Shown: piece after piece, positions 29,265 to 37,817 of the stretch
How the letters are laid out: each line of letters starts with the position of its first letter
Position numbering within the stretch: the stretch's first letter is position 1
Origin: Bryobacteraceae bacterium
Lineage (GTDB): Bacteria > Acidobacteriota > Terriglobia > Bryobacterales > Bryobacteraceae
DNA: 64,000 nt
Assembly: GCA_014860455.1 (NCBI GenBank)
Contig: JACZJQ010000223.1
Location: 1-64,000 of the forward strand
Direction: 5' to 3'
The notes under the pieces: model-generated
Told to the model about the DNA's origin: nothing
Databases searched by the model: none
What the model saw: only the letters and a program-made list of their open reading frames with translations
Translations under genes and position numbers: made by a program

Positions 29265-29987
29265 TTGCTGTCGGGCTACAGCCGGGCGCCGATTTGCCCG
29301 AGTTGCCTGGATACGCCGAAACCGCTGAGCCCTGAGATCTGCTGCGCCAAGTGCAGGACCCCCTTCCTGCGCGAGCGTGCGTTGGACGAGGACGGCCTTT
29401 GCCGGTTGTGTGCCGCCGGTTTGGGCGCATTCGATGCCGCCTACGCCTGGGGCGGATACGATGGCGTGCTGAAAGAACTGATCCACTGCTTCAAGTTTCA
29501 CGGCATGCGCTCGCTTTCGAAGACGCTGGGCGGTTATCTGTCCGAGGCGTTTCCGCGGAACGAGCGGATCGACGCGATCGTGCCGATGCCGATCCACTGG
29601 ACGCGCCGCATGGTACGCGGATTCAACCAGTGCGAATTGCTCTCGAAGGAGTTGTCGCGGCACACGGGCATTCCGATGGCGAAGCTGCTGGTCAGGGTGA
29701 GGCGGACCGAGAAGCAATCGAATCTCGCCGGGGCCAAGCGGCGCCGGAACGTCCGCGGCAGCTTCGGCACGGGCCATGCGGAGGCGATTCGAGGCAGGCG
29801 GTTGCTGTTGATCGACGACGTCCTCACCACCGGCGCGACGGTGAACGAGGCTGCGCAGGAATTGAAGCGGCACGGTGCGGCCAGGGTGGCGGTGCTGACC
29901 GTGGCAAGGGTGGATCGCAGGAGTCTATGGGCCCAGAAAGGGCAGTTCGAGCTGCAGCGGACAACCGGAGAGGGATCGAAACGATGA
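29265..29987 (+). CDS. ComF family phosphoribosyltransferase-like protein
   Basis: A competence/amidophosphoribosyltransferase-like protein with a zinc ribbon and a PRT domain. The PRPP-binding motif [14 protein letters not shown] is clear, preceded by [20 protein letters not shown], the ComF signature. The coordinates use the only canonical start in frame, a TTG. That start, however, excludes the first zinc-ligand pair (CRIC, from codons at 29247-29258), which belongs to the fold together with CPSC and the CC..C / C..C pair downstream. The frame is open back to 29148 without ATG, GTG or TTG, so the true start is probably non-canonical (CTG 29220 or ATC 29202) or a base error is present. The stop overlaps the next ATG (ATGA). 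Confidence 0.85.
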   Translation: MLSGYSRAPICPSCLDTPKPLSPEICCAKCRTPFLRERALDEDGLCRLCAAGLGAFDAAYAWGGYDGVLKELIHCFKFHGMRSLSKTLGGYLSEAFPRNERIDAIVPMPIHWTRRMVRGFNQCELLSKELSRHTGIPMAKLLVRVRRTEKQSNLAGAKRRRNVRGSFGTGHAEAIRGRRLLLIDDVLTTGATVNEAAQELKRHGAARVAVLTVARVDRRSLWAQKGQFELQRTTGEGSKR

Positions 29988-30514
29988 CGACGAAGGCCGA
30001 GCCATTACACCGACCCGTGCTGGTGCTCAACGCCAGCTACGAGCCGATCAACATCTGCGCCGCGCGGCGGGCCCTGGTGCTGATTTTAAAGGGAGTCGCC
30101 TCGGCCGAAGCCCACGCCGACGTGTTCCTCCACGCCCACCGCCGCGACTTCGCGCTGCCCAGCGTCATCCGCCTGCTCGAATACCGCCGCATCCCGCACC
30201 AGACGCGGGCGCTGTCGCGCAAGAACATCCTGATCCGCGACCGCTACACCTGCCAGTACTGCCATAAGACGTTTTCAGGAGGCGACCTGACTCTGGACCA
30301 CGTAATTCCGCGATCACGGGCCGGCGAGACGAGTTGGGAGAATCTGGTGGCCTGCTGCCACACCTGCAACAACAGAAAGGGAAACAGGACGCCGGACGAG
30401 GCCGGGATGCGGCTGCTCAAATACCCCAGGCCCTTCAGTCTGCACACGTCGCGTCATCTGATGCGGCTGGTCGGCCGGGCCGAGGAGCAGTGGCGCAAGT
30501 ACCTGTTCTATTGA
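29984..30514 (+). CDS. HNH endonuclease
   Basis: A 176-residue protein with a C-terminal HNH nuclease core: CQYCHKTF, then [13 protein letters not shown] (catalytic His in the D-H pair), then [18 protein letters not shown] (Asn/His). Two Cys-x2-Cys pairs bind structural zinc. The N-terminal '[24 protein letters not shown]' block is shared by many bacterial HNH proteins of unknown role; they are stand-alone rather than phage-type. The start overlaps comF by four bases (ATGA), so the two are translationally coupled. The 3' end overlaps infC by seven bases, convergently. Confidence 0.92.
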   Translation: MTTKAEPLHRPVLVLNASYEPINICAARRALVLILKGVASAEAHADVFLHAHRRDFALPSVIRLLEYRRIPHQTRALSRKNILIRDRYTCQYCHKTFSGGDLTLDHVIPRSRAGETSWENLVACCHTCNNRKGNRTPDEAGMRLLKYPRPFSLHTSRHLMRLVGRAEEQWRKYLFY

Positions 30515-31113
30515 GCGGCTGACGGAGGAGGCGGAGCGGATGAAGGAGGCTTCTCCTTCTTCTTCTCCTTCACTTCCTTTTTCACCGGGCTGATGATCAC
30601 GTGGGCGCTGCGGCCTTCCAGCCGCGGCGTACCCTCGACGGCGCCATGCTCGGCCAGATCCTCGGCCAGGCGCAGGAGGAGTTTCCTGCCAAGGTCGGCG
30701 TGAGCGATTTCGCGGCCGCGGAACTGCACGATGGCCTTAACGCGATTGCCCTCACCCAGGAATCGCACGGCGTGCTTGAGTTTGAAGTCGTAGTCGTGAT
30801 CGTCGGTGTTGGGACGGAATTTGACTTCCTTCACCAGGATGACGTGCTGCTTCTTGCGAGCGTCGTGCTGCTTCTTCTTCTGCTCGTACTGCCACTGGCC
30901 GTAATCCATGGCCTTGGCGACGGGTGGTTCAGCCGTTGGGGAGACGACAATGAGATCCAGGCCCATGTCCAGGGCCTTGCGGACAGCGGCCTGGGTGGGC
31001 ATTACCTCGACGCTGCCGTCGGGGAATACAGCGCGCACTTCGCGCGCGCGAATGGCCTCATTGACGTTTTCTCTGACTCTGACTCGGGGACGGACAAATC
31101 TGGGTGGATACAT
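30508..31113 (-). CDS. infC: Translation initiation factor IF-3
   Basis: A 201-residue initiation factor that keeps 30S subunits free and proofreads the start codon and initiator tRNA. The N-terminal domain has [17 protein letters not shown] and [21 protein letters not shown]; the C-terminal domain has [21 protein letters not shown] and [12 protein letters not shown]-terminal extension of about 30 residues rich in Lys, Pro and Ser is longer than usual. The ATG start has no clear Shine-Dalgarno sequence; an in-frame stop lies four codons upstream. In most bacteria infC is followed by rpmI and rplT, but here the next gene is on the opposite strand, so infC is alone. Confidence 0.97.
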   Translation of the reverse strand: MYPPRFVRPRVRVRENVNEAIRAREVRAVFPDGSVEVMPTQAAVRKALDMGLDLIVVSPTAEPPVAKAMDYGQWQYEQKKKQHDARKKQHVILVKEVKFRPNTDDHDYDFKLKHAVRFLGEGNRVKAIVQFRGREIAHADLGRKLLLRLAEDLAEHGAVEGTPRLEGRSAHVIISPVKKEVKEKKKEKPPSSAPPPPSAAQ

Positions 31114-31337
31114 GCGGGGAAGCTAGCTTTTGGGGTTCCTTCGAAGGTTTGCGAGGAGTTTGCCGGCGCACAGACGCAATACGCCCACTGCGTGTGACGT
31201 TGTCTTCCGGCTGGACCGGATCGATTGGTTGAGAAGCCTCAGCCTTGATCCTCTCCATCACACTATACACGGAAAATCAATAGGATGGGTAATGATTCCC
31301 ACATCGCGCAACATGATAGAGTGAGTTTTTCATTCCC

Positions 31338-32255
31338 ATGTCAAGCGAACTTCCCCGGCCCCTGCGCGGCATCATCCCGCCGCTGGTAACGCCCCTGAAT
31401 CTGGATGGTTCTATCGATTTGCCCGGTCTTGACCGGCTGATCGAAATGTTGCTCAAGGCCGGCGTGCACGGGCTGTTCCCGTTGGGCACGACGGGCGAAG
31501 CGCCGCACCTGTCGCGCCATCTCCGCGCCGAATTCCTCGGCCACGTCACCCGCATCACGCGCGGCCGCGTCCCGGTGCTGGCCGGGATCACTGATTCAAG
31601 CGTGGACGAGGCAGCGTGGATGGCCGCCAAGTCGGCCGATGCCGGATGCGACGCCGTCGTGTTCGCCGCGCCGCATTACTACCCCATGACGCAAGACGAA
31701 CTCACCGGCTTCGCCATCGCCCTGGCGAAAGAACTGCCGCTGCCTTTTGTTCTCTACAACATTCCCTTCTGCACGAAGGACTATTTCGAACTCGACGCCG
31801 TGCGCCGGATCGCCGAACTGCCCGGATGTCTGGGCGTGAAGGACAGCACCGGCGATGTGGAGTTCTACCAGTCTCTCGTCGACGCCCTTCGCGACCGGCC
31901 CGACCTGACGGTTCTGATGGGTCCCGAAGAGAAGCTCTGGGATGCCGTCATGATGGGCGGCCATGGCGCGGTGACCGGCGGCGCCAACCTTGCGCCTGAG
32001 TTGTTCACCGGAATCTACGCAGCCGCGGTCGCCGGCAAGCCGGAGGACGCCGCGCCGCTGATAGCCCGTTCGCAGATCATCTCCAGCAGGATCTACTCGG
32101 TGCTCCCGGAGCGCTCAGGATACTTCCGCGGACTCAAGTGCGCGATGCAACTGCGCGGCATCTGCGCCGGCGGCATGGCAGCGCCGTTTGAGCCCATCAC
32201 AGGCGAGCCGCGCGAACAGATCCGGCAGGCGCTGATCGACGCCGGACTGCTCTGA
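31338..32255 (+). CDS. Dihydrodipicolinate synthase / N-acetylneuraminate lyase family aldolase
   Basis: A 305-residue class I TIM-barrel aldolase of the DapA/NanA family that condenses or splits pyruvate with an aldehyde. Visible family features are GLFPLGTTGEAPHLS (carboxylate-binding GTTGE), the Tyr in LYNIPF, and the Schiff-base Lys in LGVKDSTGD. Substrate specificity cannot be read: it may be a true DapA, but genomes of this type carry several paralogues that act on sugar acids. It is 134 bases upstream of the ccm cluster and probably not part of it. Confidence 0.88.
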   Translation: MSSELPRPLRGIIPPLVTPLNLDGSIDLPGLDRLIEMLLKAGVHGLFPLGTTGEAPHLSRHLRAEFLGHVTRITRGRVPVLAGITDSSVDEAAWMAAKSADAGCDAVVFAAPHYYPMTQDELTGFAIALAKELPLPFVLYNIPFCTKDYFELDAVRRIAELPGCLGVKDSTGDVEFYQSLVDALRDRPDLTVLMGPEEKLWDAVMMGGHGAVTGGANLAPELFTGIYAAAVAGKPEDAAPLIARSQIISSRIYSVLPERSGYFRGLKCAMQLRGICAGGMAAPFEPITGEPREQIRQALIDAGLL

Positions 32256-32389
32256 TCTCAATAGTTTGCGCGCATCGCGCGAGTGTTAAAGTGGTGGTAG
32301 GTCTAACTCTCACAAAATGAAGCTGGAAGAGGGTGTCATTGAGACCCTGCTGGTACAGATTGGGTCTATACTGAAGGCATAGGACTCAT

Positions 32390-32833
32390 ATGAAGACATA
32401 CGTCAAGTTCGGCATCGTGATGGTCGGCATCATCGGCACGCTGGTGTGGCTTGCCGCGAGCGGGATCAACGAATCGAAAACGTACTACAAGACGGTTTCG
32501 GAATTGAGGACGGACTCGAGCCAGATAGGCAAGCGGGTCCGCGTGACTGGCGACGTGGTACCGGGCTCGATCCGCAGGGAAGGGACGCTGGTCCACTTCC
32601 GGATCGTCGAAAAGGAACACAATCTATTCCTGAACGTGACCTACACCGGCAAGGATCCGTTGCCGGACACCTTCCGTGACAACGCCCAGGCGATGGCCGA
32701 CGGACAGTTGACCGCGCAGGGCACATTCCATGCCTCTTCCATCGCCGCCAAGTGTCCTTCGAAGTATGAGGCCGATCCCAACAAGCACCCGTCTGAAGTT
32801 CCGCTGAACGGCGCAAAGCCCGCGGCTATCTAG
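32390..32833 (+). CDS. ccmE: Cytochrome c maturation heme chaperone CcmE, Cys-type
   Basis: A 147-residue membrane-anchored periplasmic protein that carries heme from CcmABCD to the CcmF lyase. An N-terminal membrane segment (about 7-24) is followed by the OB-like beta-barrel (VRVTGDVVPGSIRREG, FRIVEKEHNLFLNVTYTGKDPLPDTF). The heme-binding motif, usually His-x3-Tyr, here is Cys-x3-Tyr (Cys122-Pro-Ser-Lys-Tyr126, within AAKCPSKYE). A Cys-type CcmE is known from archaea and some sulfate reducers, where the Cys binds heme. The C-terminal tail is short. It opens a cluster containing ccmF, A, B, C and D. Confidence 0.93.
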   Translation: MKTYVKFGIVMVGIIGTLVWLAASGINESKTYYKTVSELRTDSSQIGKRVRVTGDVVPGSIRREGTLVHFRIVEKEHNLFLNVTYTGKDPLPDTFRDNAQAMADGQLTAQGTFHASSIAAKCPSKYEADPNKHPSEVPLNGAKPAAI

Positions 32834-32887
32834 TCTGACAAAGATGGCACGAAGCCTGCGTATCCACAAAGGAGAGACAACCGCACC

Positions 32888-34903
32888 ATGGAGACCTTAG
32901 GCGCGCTCGCCATTCTGGTCGCTTTCTGTCTGGCGATCTATTCCGTCGTCGCGTCGGTGGTTGGGGCGCTCACCAGACGGCCGTATCTCACCGTCAGCGG
33001 ACAACGCGCCGTCTACGGAATTTTCGCGTTGTTGACGGTCGCCAGCGGCATCCTGGTTTATGCGCTGATGACATCGGACTTCCGCTTTGCCTATGTCGCG
33101 GCGCGGTCAAACAAGGCCATGCCGGCCGTCTACAAGTTCGCCGCCTGGTGGGGCGGCCAGGAAGGCTCGCTGCTGTTGTGGTCGTGGCTGCTGAGCCTGT
33201 ATTCGGCTATCGTGCTGGCCACTAATCGCCGCAAGTTCCGCGACATGATGCCCTGGGTGACTGCCATCCTGATGTTCACGCAGGTCTTTTTCCTGACCCT
33301 GAACACCTTCATCGAGCCGCCGTTCCAGATGCTGGCCGTGGGCCGCGGCATCACCGCCGTCCAGGACGGCCAGGGTCTCAACCCGCTGCTGCAGTACTGG
33401 ACAATGGCCATCCACCCGCCGACGCTCTATCTGGGCTATGTCGGCTTCGTCGTTCCGTTCGCCTTCGCCATGGCGTCGCTGATCACCAAGCAACCCGGCG
33501 ATGCCTGGATCGCCACCACCCGTCGCTGGTCGCTGATCACATGGGGCTTCCAGTCGATGGGCATTCTGCTTGGCGCGGGCTGGGCCTATGCGGTTCTAGG
33601 ATGGGGCGGCTACTGGGGATGGGACCCGGTGGAGAACGCCAGCCTGCTGCCCTGGCTCACCGCCACGGCTTTTCTGCACTCGGTGTTGATGCAGGAGAAG
33701 AAGGGCATGATGAAGGTGTGGAACATGGTGTTGGTGAGTTCCACGTTCTTCCTTTGTATCTTCGGCACATTCCTGACGCGGTCGGGCATCGTCTCAAGCG
33801 TCCACGCCTTTGCACAGTCCTCGCTCGGCGGCTGGTTCCTGGGATTTTTGGGCATCATCATCACGCTGACGGTGATCCTTATCCTGCGCCGCCTGGACTA
33901 CCTCAGGAGCGAGACCCATCTGGAGAGCGTTCTGTCGCGCGAGTCGAGCTTTCTGTTCAACAACCTGATCCTGCTGGCATCGACGTTCGCCGTTCTGTGG
34001 GGCACAATGTTCCCGGTGCTGACAGAATGGGCCCTGGACGAAAAGATCACGGTCGGCGCGCCGTTCTTCAACAAGGTGAATGTTCCCATCGGACTGTTCC
34101 TGCTGCTGCTGACCGGCGTCGGCCCGCTGATCGCCTGGCGGCGCAGTTCCTGGGAGAGCCTGAAACGCGCATTCTATTGGCCAGCCATTATGTTTGCCGT
34201 GGCCGTGGCGGTTTCGCTCGCCATGGGTTCGCGGCATTTCTACGCCTCGATGAGCTTCGGGCTGTGCGCCTTCGTCACCACGACCATCATGATGGAGTTC
34301 TTCAAAGGTTCCCGCGCCATCGCCGGCAAGAGCGACATGAACCTGTTGCGCGCGGCCATTGAACTCACCCACCGCAATACGCGGCGCTATGGCGGCTACA
34401 TGGTCCACATGGGTGTAGTCATCATGTTTATCGGCTTCAGCGGGGCGGCGTTCAACAAGGACACCACGCGCGAGGTGGTTGTCGGCGACCGTTTCACCAT
34501 GGGCGGCTACGAGTTCCATGTCGACAAGATCACCGATGGCGACAACCCGAACTACACCTGGCAGAGGGCCGAGGTTGGCGTGTACAAGGACGGCAAATTC
34601 CTGCAGGAGTTGAAACCCGAACGTCGCGTCTACCTGGTGAGCGAGCAACCGACCTCTGAGGTTTCCATCCGCCGGAGGTTGAACGAGGACGTGTACCTGA
34701 ACTTCGCCGGTATGTCACAGACCGAGGAGAACAAGGCCATTATTCAGGCCTATATATTCCCGCTGGTGACTTGGATCTGGCTGGGCTTCGCTGTGCTGAT
34801 GTTCGGCACCATGGTCTGCCTGATCCCAAGCAAGGCGAAGTTCTCCTATCCGAGAACCGAACTGGTGGGCGTCTATGCCGAAGAGAAATCGCTGGCCAAG
34901 TAA
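32888..34903 (+). CDS. ccmF: Cytochrome c heme lyase subunit CcmF
   Basis: A 671-residue polytopic protein of the heme-handling (HHP) superfamily that ligates heme to apocytochrome c. The tryptophan-rich WWD motif WGGYWGWDPVENASLLPW lies at 239-256. A second Trp-rich block (AAWWGGQEGSLLLWSW) and 'IHPPTLYLGYVG' lie upstream, and 'FLTRSGIVSSVHAF' downstream; all are family landmarks. The C-terminal 230 residues include the periplasmic domain (TMGGYEFHVDKITDGDNPN). A GGAGAG-like ribosome site precedes the ATG. It follows ccmE by 54 bases and the reading direction is shared with the whole cluster. Confidence 0.97.
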   Translation: METLGALAILVAFCLAIYSVVASVVGALTRRPYLTVSGQRAVYGIFALLTVASGILVYALMTSDFRFAYVAARSNKAMPAVYKFAAWWGGQEGSLLLWSWLLSLYSAIVLATNRRKFRDMMPWVTAILMFTQVFFLTLNTFIEPPFQMLAVGRGITAVQDGQGLNPLLQYWTMAIHPPTLYLGYVGFVVPFAFAMASLITKQPGDAWIATTRRWSLITWGFQSMGILLGAGWAYAVLGWGGYWGWDPVENASLLPWLTATAFLHSVLMQEKKGMMKVWNMVLVSSTFFLCIFGTFLTRSGIVSSVHAFAQSSLGGWFLGFLGIIITLTVILILRRLDYLRSETHLESVLSRESSFLFNNLILLASTFAVLWGTMFPVLTEWALDEKITVGAPFFNKVNVPIGLFLLLLTGVGPLIAWRRSSWESLKRAFYWPAIMFAVAVAVSLAMGSRHFYASMSFGLCAFVTTTIMMEFFKGSRAIAGKSDMNLLRAAIELTHRNTRRYGGYMVHMGVVIMFIGFSGAAFNKDTTREVVVGDRFTMGGYEFHVDKITDGDNPNYTWQRAEVGVYKDGKFLQELKPERRVYLVSEQPTSEVSIRRRLNEDVYLNFAGMSQTEENKAIIQAYIFPLVTWIWLGFAVLMFGTMVCLIPSKAKFSYPRTELVGVYAEEKSLAK

Positions 34904-35014
34904 CGCCCGCATCACGTGTGCATCCGTGCGGCCCGGCCAGGCCGCACAACCACTCATGCCTGAACGCCACCGCTGCCAGGCCCGGAACGAAACAGACCTC
35001 GCCGATCTCGACTC

Positions 35015-35443
35015 ATGACCCTTGCAGTATCCATCCTCCTCATCAGTGCCGTGCTGGCCTTCGTGCTTCTTGTCCGGCCCGGCGCAATTCCGCCCAATGA
35101 AACGCTGTCGCCCACCGCGCACCTCGATGAGCGCAAGGAAGCCATCTACGAGAACCTTCGCGACCTGAACTTCGAGTATCGTCTGGGAAAACTCTCCGAC
35201 GCCGATTACGAGAAGACCAAGCTCGGGTTGCAGAACGAACTCGCCAAGGTCACGGACGAGATCGAGTCGATTGTTGGCAAAAGGGCAAGGCCTGCTCCAG
35301 CGGCCGCGACCGCGGTGCAACCGGCTCCGAAGACCGAAGCCGCCAAGCCCGTCTACAAGTGCCCGGCGTGCGGGGCCCTGTTCGAGCGGCCAATGAAGTT
35401 CTGCGGCGAATGCGCCGCGCCCATGGGGGAGGCCCAGTCATGA
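35015..35443 (+). CDS. CcmI-like N-terminal domain fused to a zinc ribbon
   Basis: A 142-residue protein. One N-terminal membrane segment (about 3-20) is followed by 'ERKEAIYENLRDLNFEYRLGKLSDADYEKTKLGLQNEL', which matches the sequence style of the first cytoplasmic helix-pair of CcmI/CycH. The TPR region of a normal CcmI is missing. Instead, after an Ala/Pro-rich linker, there is a zinc ribbon with Cys116, Cys119, Cys130 and Cys133 (CPACG and CGECA). It has no CcmH-type LRCxxC motif. Its stop overlaps the next gene's ATG (ATGA), and it lies between ccmF and ccmA. A role in cytochrome maturation is inferred from position only. Confidence 0.75.
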   Translation: MTLAVSILLISAVLAFVLLVRPGAIPPNETLSPTAHLDERKEAIYENLRDLNFEYRLGKLSDADYEKTKLGLQNELAKVTDEIESIVGKRARPAPAAATAVQPAPKTEAAKPVYKCPACGALFERPMKFCGECAAPMGEAQS

Positions 35444-36417
35444 GAGCCGCAGTCCTGATGCTCCTTGTCTCATGCGCGCTGCAGGCCGCGGTCACCGGAG
35501 TTGTCGTGAACAAGACCACGGGCAAGCCGCAGGCCGGCGTCACCGTGACGATGACCAAGTTTGGTGCGGGCGGCATGGAACCCGCCGGCTCGGTGAAAAC
35601 CGATGCCGGGGGCAAGTTCACGTTTGACACCGATGCCGGCTCGGCGCATCTATTGCAGGCCGACTACCAGGGCGTCCGCTACAGCGCCCCGATGGGACAG
35701 GCCGCCGGCGCGCCGCTGGAAATCTCTGTGTTCGAATCCGCCTCCACCGTCGCCGGGGCCAAGGCCGAGCAGCACATGATCATGATCGAGACAAATGGCG
35801 AGGAACTGGTCGTCAATGAGACCGTGGTGATCAACAACCCGTCCCAGACCACCTGGAACAACCCCAAGTCGGGCACGGTGAAGGTGTTCGTCCCATCCGC
35901 GGCCGGAGAAAACATCATGGCCCGCGTCGTCGCGCCCGGTTCCATGCCGGTGGACCGCCAGCCGGTGAAAACTTCCGCGGCCAACGTCTGGACCGTTGAC
36001 TATCCGGTGAAGCCCGGCGAGACCCGTTTCGATTTCAGCTACAAGCTGCCGGCTTCGGTCGCGGGCGTGCTTGAGACACGCCTGCTGAACGAAGGCGCAA
36101 CTCCGAAGCTGGTCCTGCCCCGAGGCGTCGAGGCCGCCGGCGAGGGCATCGTCAACCTGGGCACTGAACCCTCCACTCAGGCGTCGATTTTCGACATCAC
36201 GGCCAAGGCCGTAAAACTCACCATCTCGGGTTCCGGCGCGTTGAGCGTTGTCCAGAGCGAAGAGGAAGCCGGCCCCAAGATCAAGCAGATCAACCCGCCC
36301 GGCTACGACCGGAACTGGAAGTGGGCGCTGATCCTGACGCTCGTCTTTCTGACGCTCGGCTTCATCGCGCACTACATGAAGGGCACTGCCACGGCCGGCC
36401 TCAACCGCAAGGTATGA
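35440..36417 (+). CDS. Exported, membrane-anchored CarboxypepD-regulatory-like protein in ccm cluster
   Basis: A 325-residue protein: signal peptide (AAVLMLLVSCALQAA), then a carboxypeptidase-regulatory-like beta-sandwich (TGVVVNKTTGKPQAGVTVTM, about 19-90), then about 180 residues of further beta-rich sequence. A C-terminal membrane helix (WALILTLVFLTLGFIAHYM, about 294-312) and a short basic tail end the protein, which predicts a periplasmic domain held in the inner membrane. It is coupled by ATGA overlaps both to the zinc-ribbon gene before it and to ccmA after it, so its synthesis is tied to the heme exporter. I know no such component in the standard Ccm system. Function is not known. Confidence 0.8.
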   Translation: MRAAVLMLLVSCALQAAVTGVVVNKTTGKPQAGVTVTMTKFGAGGMEPAGSVKTDAGGKFTFDTDAGSAHLLQADYQGVRYSAPMGQAAGAPLEISVFESASTVAGAKAEQHMIMIETNGEELVVNETVVINNPSQTTWNNPKSGTVKVFVPSAAGENIMARVVAPGSMPVDRQPVKTSAANVWTVDYPVKPGETRFDFSYKLPASVAGVLETRLLNEGATPKLVLPRGVEAAGEGIVNLGTEPSTQASIFDITAKAVKLTISGSGALSVVQSEEEAGPKIKQINPPGYDRNWKWALILTLVFLTLGFIAHYMKGTATAGLNRKV

Positions 36418-37112
36418 CCGCGCTCGCCATTGAGGGCGTTTGGAAGTTCTATGGGGACTTCCCCGCCCTGCGCGACATCTCATTCAGCGTCGAACCTGGC
36501 TCCTGCGTCGCGCTGCTTGGCCGCAACGGCGCCGGCAAAACCACGCTCCTGAAGATCCTCGCCGGACTTTCACGGCCCGCCAAGGGCCAGGTGAAACTGT
36601 TCGGCCAGGATGCCAACGAACGCTCGTCGCGTGCGTCTATCGGCGTGCTGGGCCACGGCATCGGCATCTACGAAGAACTGTCGGCCATCGAGAACCTGAG
36701 ACTGTTCGCCGGCCTCTACGGCCTGCCCGAGCCCGAGAGCCGGGCGATGGAATGGCTGGAACGGACAGGCCTGGAACGCGTCAAGGACGGCCTGGTCCGC
36801 GAGTTCTCGCGCGGCATGAGGCAACGTCTCGCGGTTGCCCGCGCATTCCTCCACAACCCGCGCCTGCTGCTTCTCGACGAGCCCTTCACCGCCCTGGACG
36901 ACCGCGCCATCGCCGTCCTGCAAACTGTTCTTCGCGACGCTCTGGCCGAGGGCCGCACGGTGCTGATGTCCACACACCAACTGCGCGAGGCCCTGGAACT
37001 GGCCACCCATGTCGCGCTCATCAACCGCGGCAAGCTCGCATTCACCGGCTCGCGCACGCAGGAAATGCTCGACGATCCCGGCTGGATCTACCGCAATTAC
37101 GGAGAGGCGTGA
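36414..37112 (+). CDS. ccmA: Heme exporter ATP-binding protein CcmA
   Basis: A 232-residue ABC ATPase that powers release of heme-loaded CcmE from CcmCD. Walker A GRNGAGKTTLLK, signature EFSRGMRQRLAVARA, and Walker B LLLLDEPFTALDD are intact; the H-loop His is in STHQLREA. The start (ATG overlapping the previous TGA) fits the usual CcmA N-terminus, MTALAIEGVWKFYGDFPAL. It overlaps ccmB by one base. General ABC-2 exporters look similar, but the following ccmB and ccmC settle the assignment. Confidence 0.92.
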   Translation: MTALAIEGVWKFYGDFPALRDISFSVEPGSCVALLGRNGAGKTTLLKILAGLSRPAKGQVKLFGQDANERSSRASIGVLGHGIGIYEELSAIENLRLFAGLYGLPEPESRAMEWLERTGLERVKDGLVREFSRGMRQRLAVARAFLHNPRLLLLDEPFTALDDRAIAVLQTVLRDALAEGRTVLMSTHQLREALELATHVALINRGKLAFTGSRTQEMLDDPGWIYRNYGEA

Positions 37113-37792
37113 TGCTGTTTCTGCGCCAAACCTTCACCGTCATGGCCAAGGACCTTCGCAGCGAGCTGCGCACCAAGGAGGCCGTCAACGCCTCGCTCAG
37201 CTTCGCCCTGGTCATCCTCATCCTGTTCAGCTTCGCCTTCGACCCGACGTCGGAGACCACGCGCGAAATCGCCGGCGGCCTGCTGTGGCTGGTCTTCGCC
37301 TTCGCCGGCGTGCTGGTGCTGAACCGCTCGTTCGCCCGCGAGCTGCCGAACGATTGCCTGGAGGCGCTCATCAGCTCGCCCGTGCCCGGCGCGGCGCTGT
37401 TCCTGGGCAAGGCGCTTGCCAACTACGTCCTGCTGCTTGCCATTGAAGTGGTCTGCCTGCCTGTGTTCGGCGTCTTCTACAACGTCACCTGGTACTCGCA
37501 GCCGGCCCAACTCGCCCTCGTCCTTGTGCTGGCCACCTGGGGGGTCACCGTGGTCGGAACGGTGTTCTCCGCGCTCACCGTCAACCTGCGGCTGCGTGAG
37601 GTCATGCTGCCAATGCTGGTTTACCCGGTGCTGATCCCGTGCCTCATGGCCGCCATGCAACTCACCACGACGCTGGTTGCGGGCGATCCGGTCGCGGGCG
37701 ATCAACTGGCCTGGCTGCGGCTGATCATAGGCTTCGATATCATCTTTACTTCGCTGGCCGTGCTGCTGATCGACACGGTTCTGATCGGCTGA
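37112..37792 (+). CDS. ccmB: Heme exporter membrane protein CcmB
   Basis: A 226-residue protein with about six membrane segments, the permease partner of CcmA. It begins with the typical cytoplasmic helix (TVMAKDLRSELRTKEAVNASLSFAL) and has the conserved 'DDCLEALISSPVPGAALFLGKALANY'-like loop (NDCLEALISSPVP here). Its start codon overlaps the ccmA stop by one base. The length is normal for CcmB. The gene is followed by ccmC after 25 bases. Confidence 0.92.
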   Translation: MLFLRQTFTVMAKDLRSELRTKEAVNASLSFALVILILFSFAFDPTSETTREIAGGLLWLVFAFAGVLVLNRSFARELPNDCLEALISSPVPGAALFLGKALANYVLLLAIEVVCLPVFGVFYNVTWYSQPAQLALVLVLATWGVTVVGTVFSALTVNLRLREVMLPMLVYPVLIPCLMAAMQLTTTLVAGDPVAGDQLAWLRLIIGFDIIFTSLAVLLIDTVLIG

Positions 37793-37817
37793 ACCACGGC
37801 AAGGAGAACCTGAACGG

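Noticed and set aside
29351-29983. Upstream extension of the HNH nuclease frame through comF
   Set aside because: It is out of frame with comF, is Arg-rich and disordered. The HNH family starts at the ATG at 29984.
32268-32280. GCGCG-CAT-CGCGC hairpin after the dapA-like gene, as a terminator
   Set aside because: Five-base stem without a following T-run; too weak to call.
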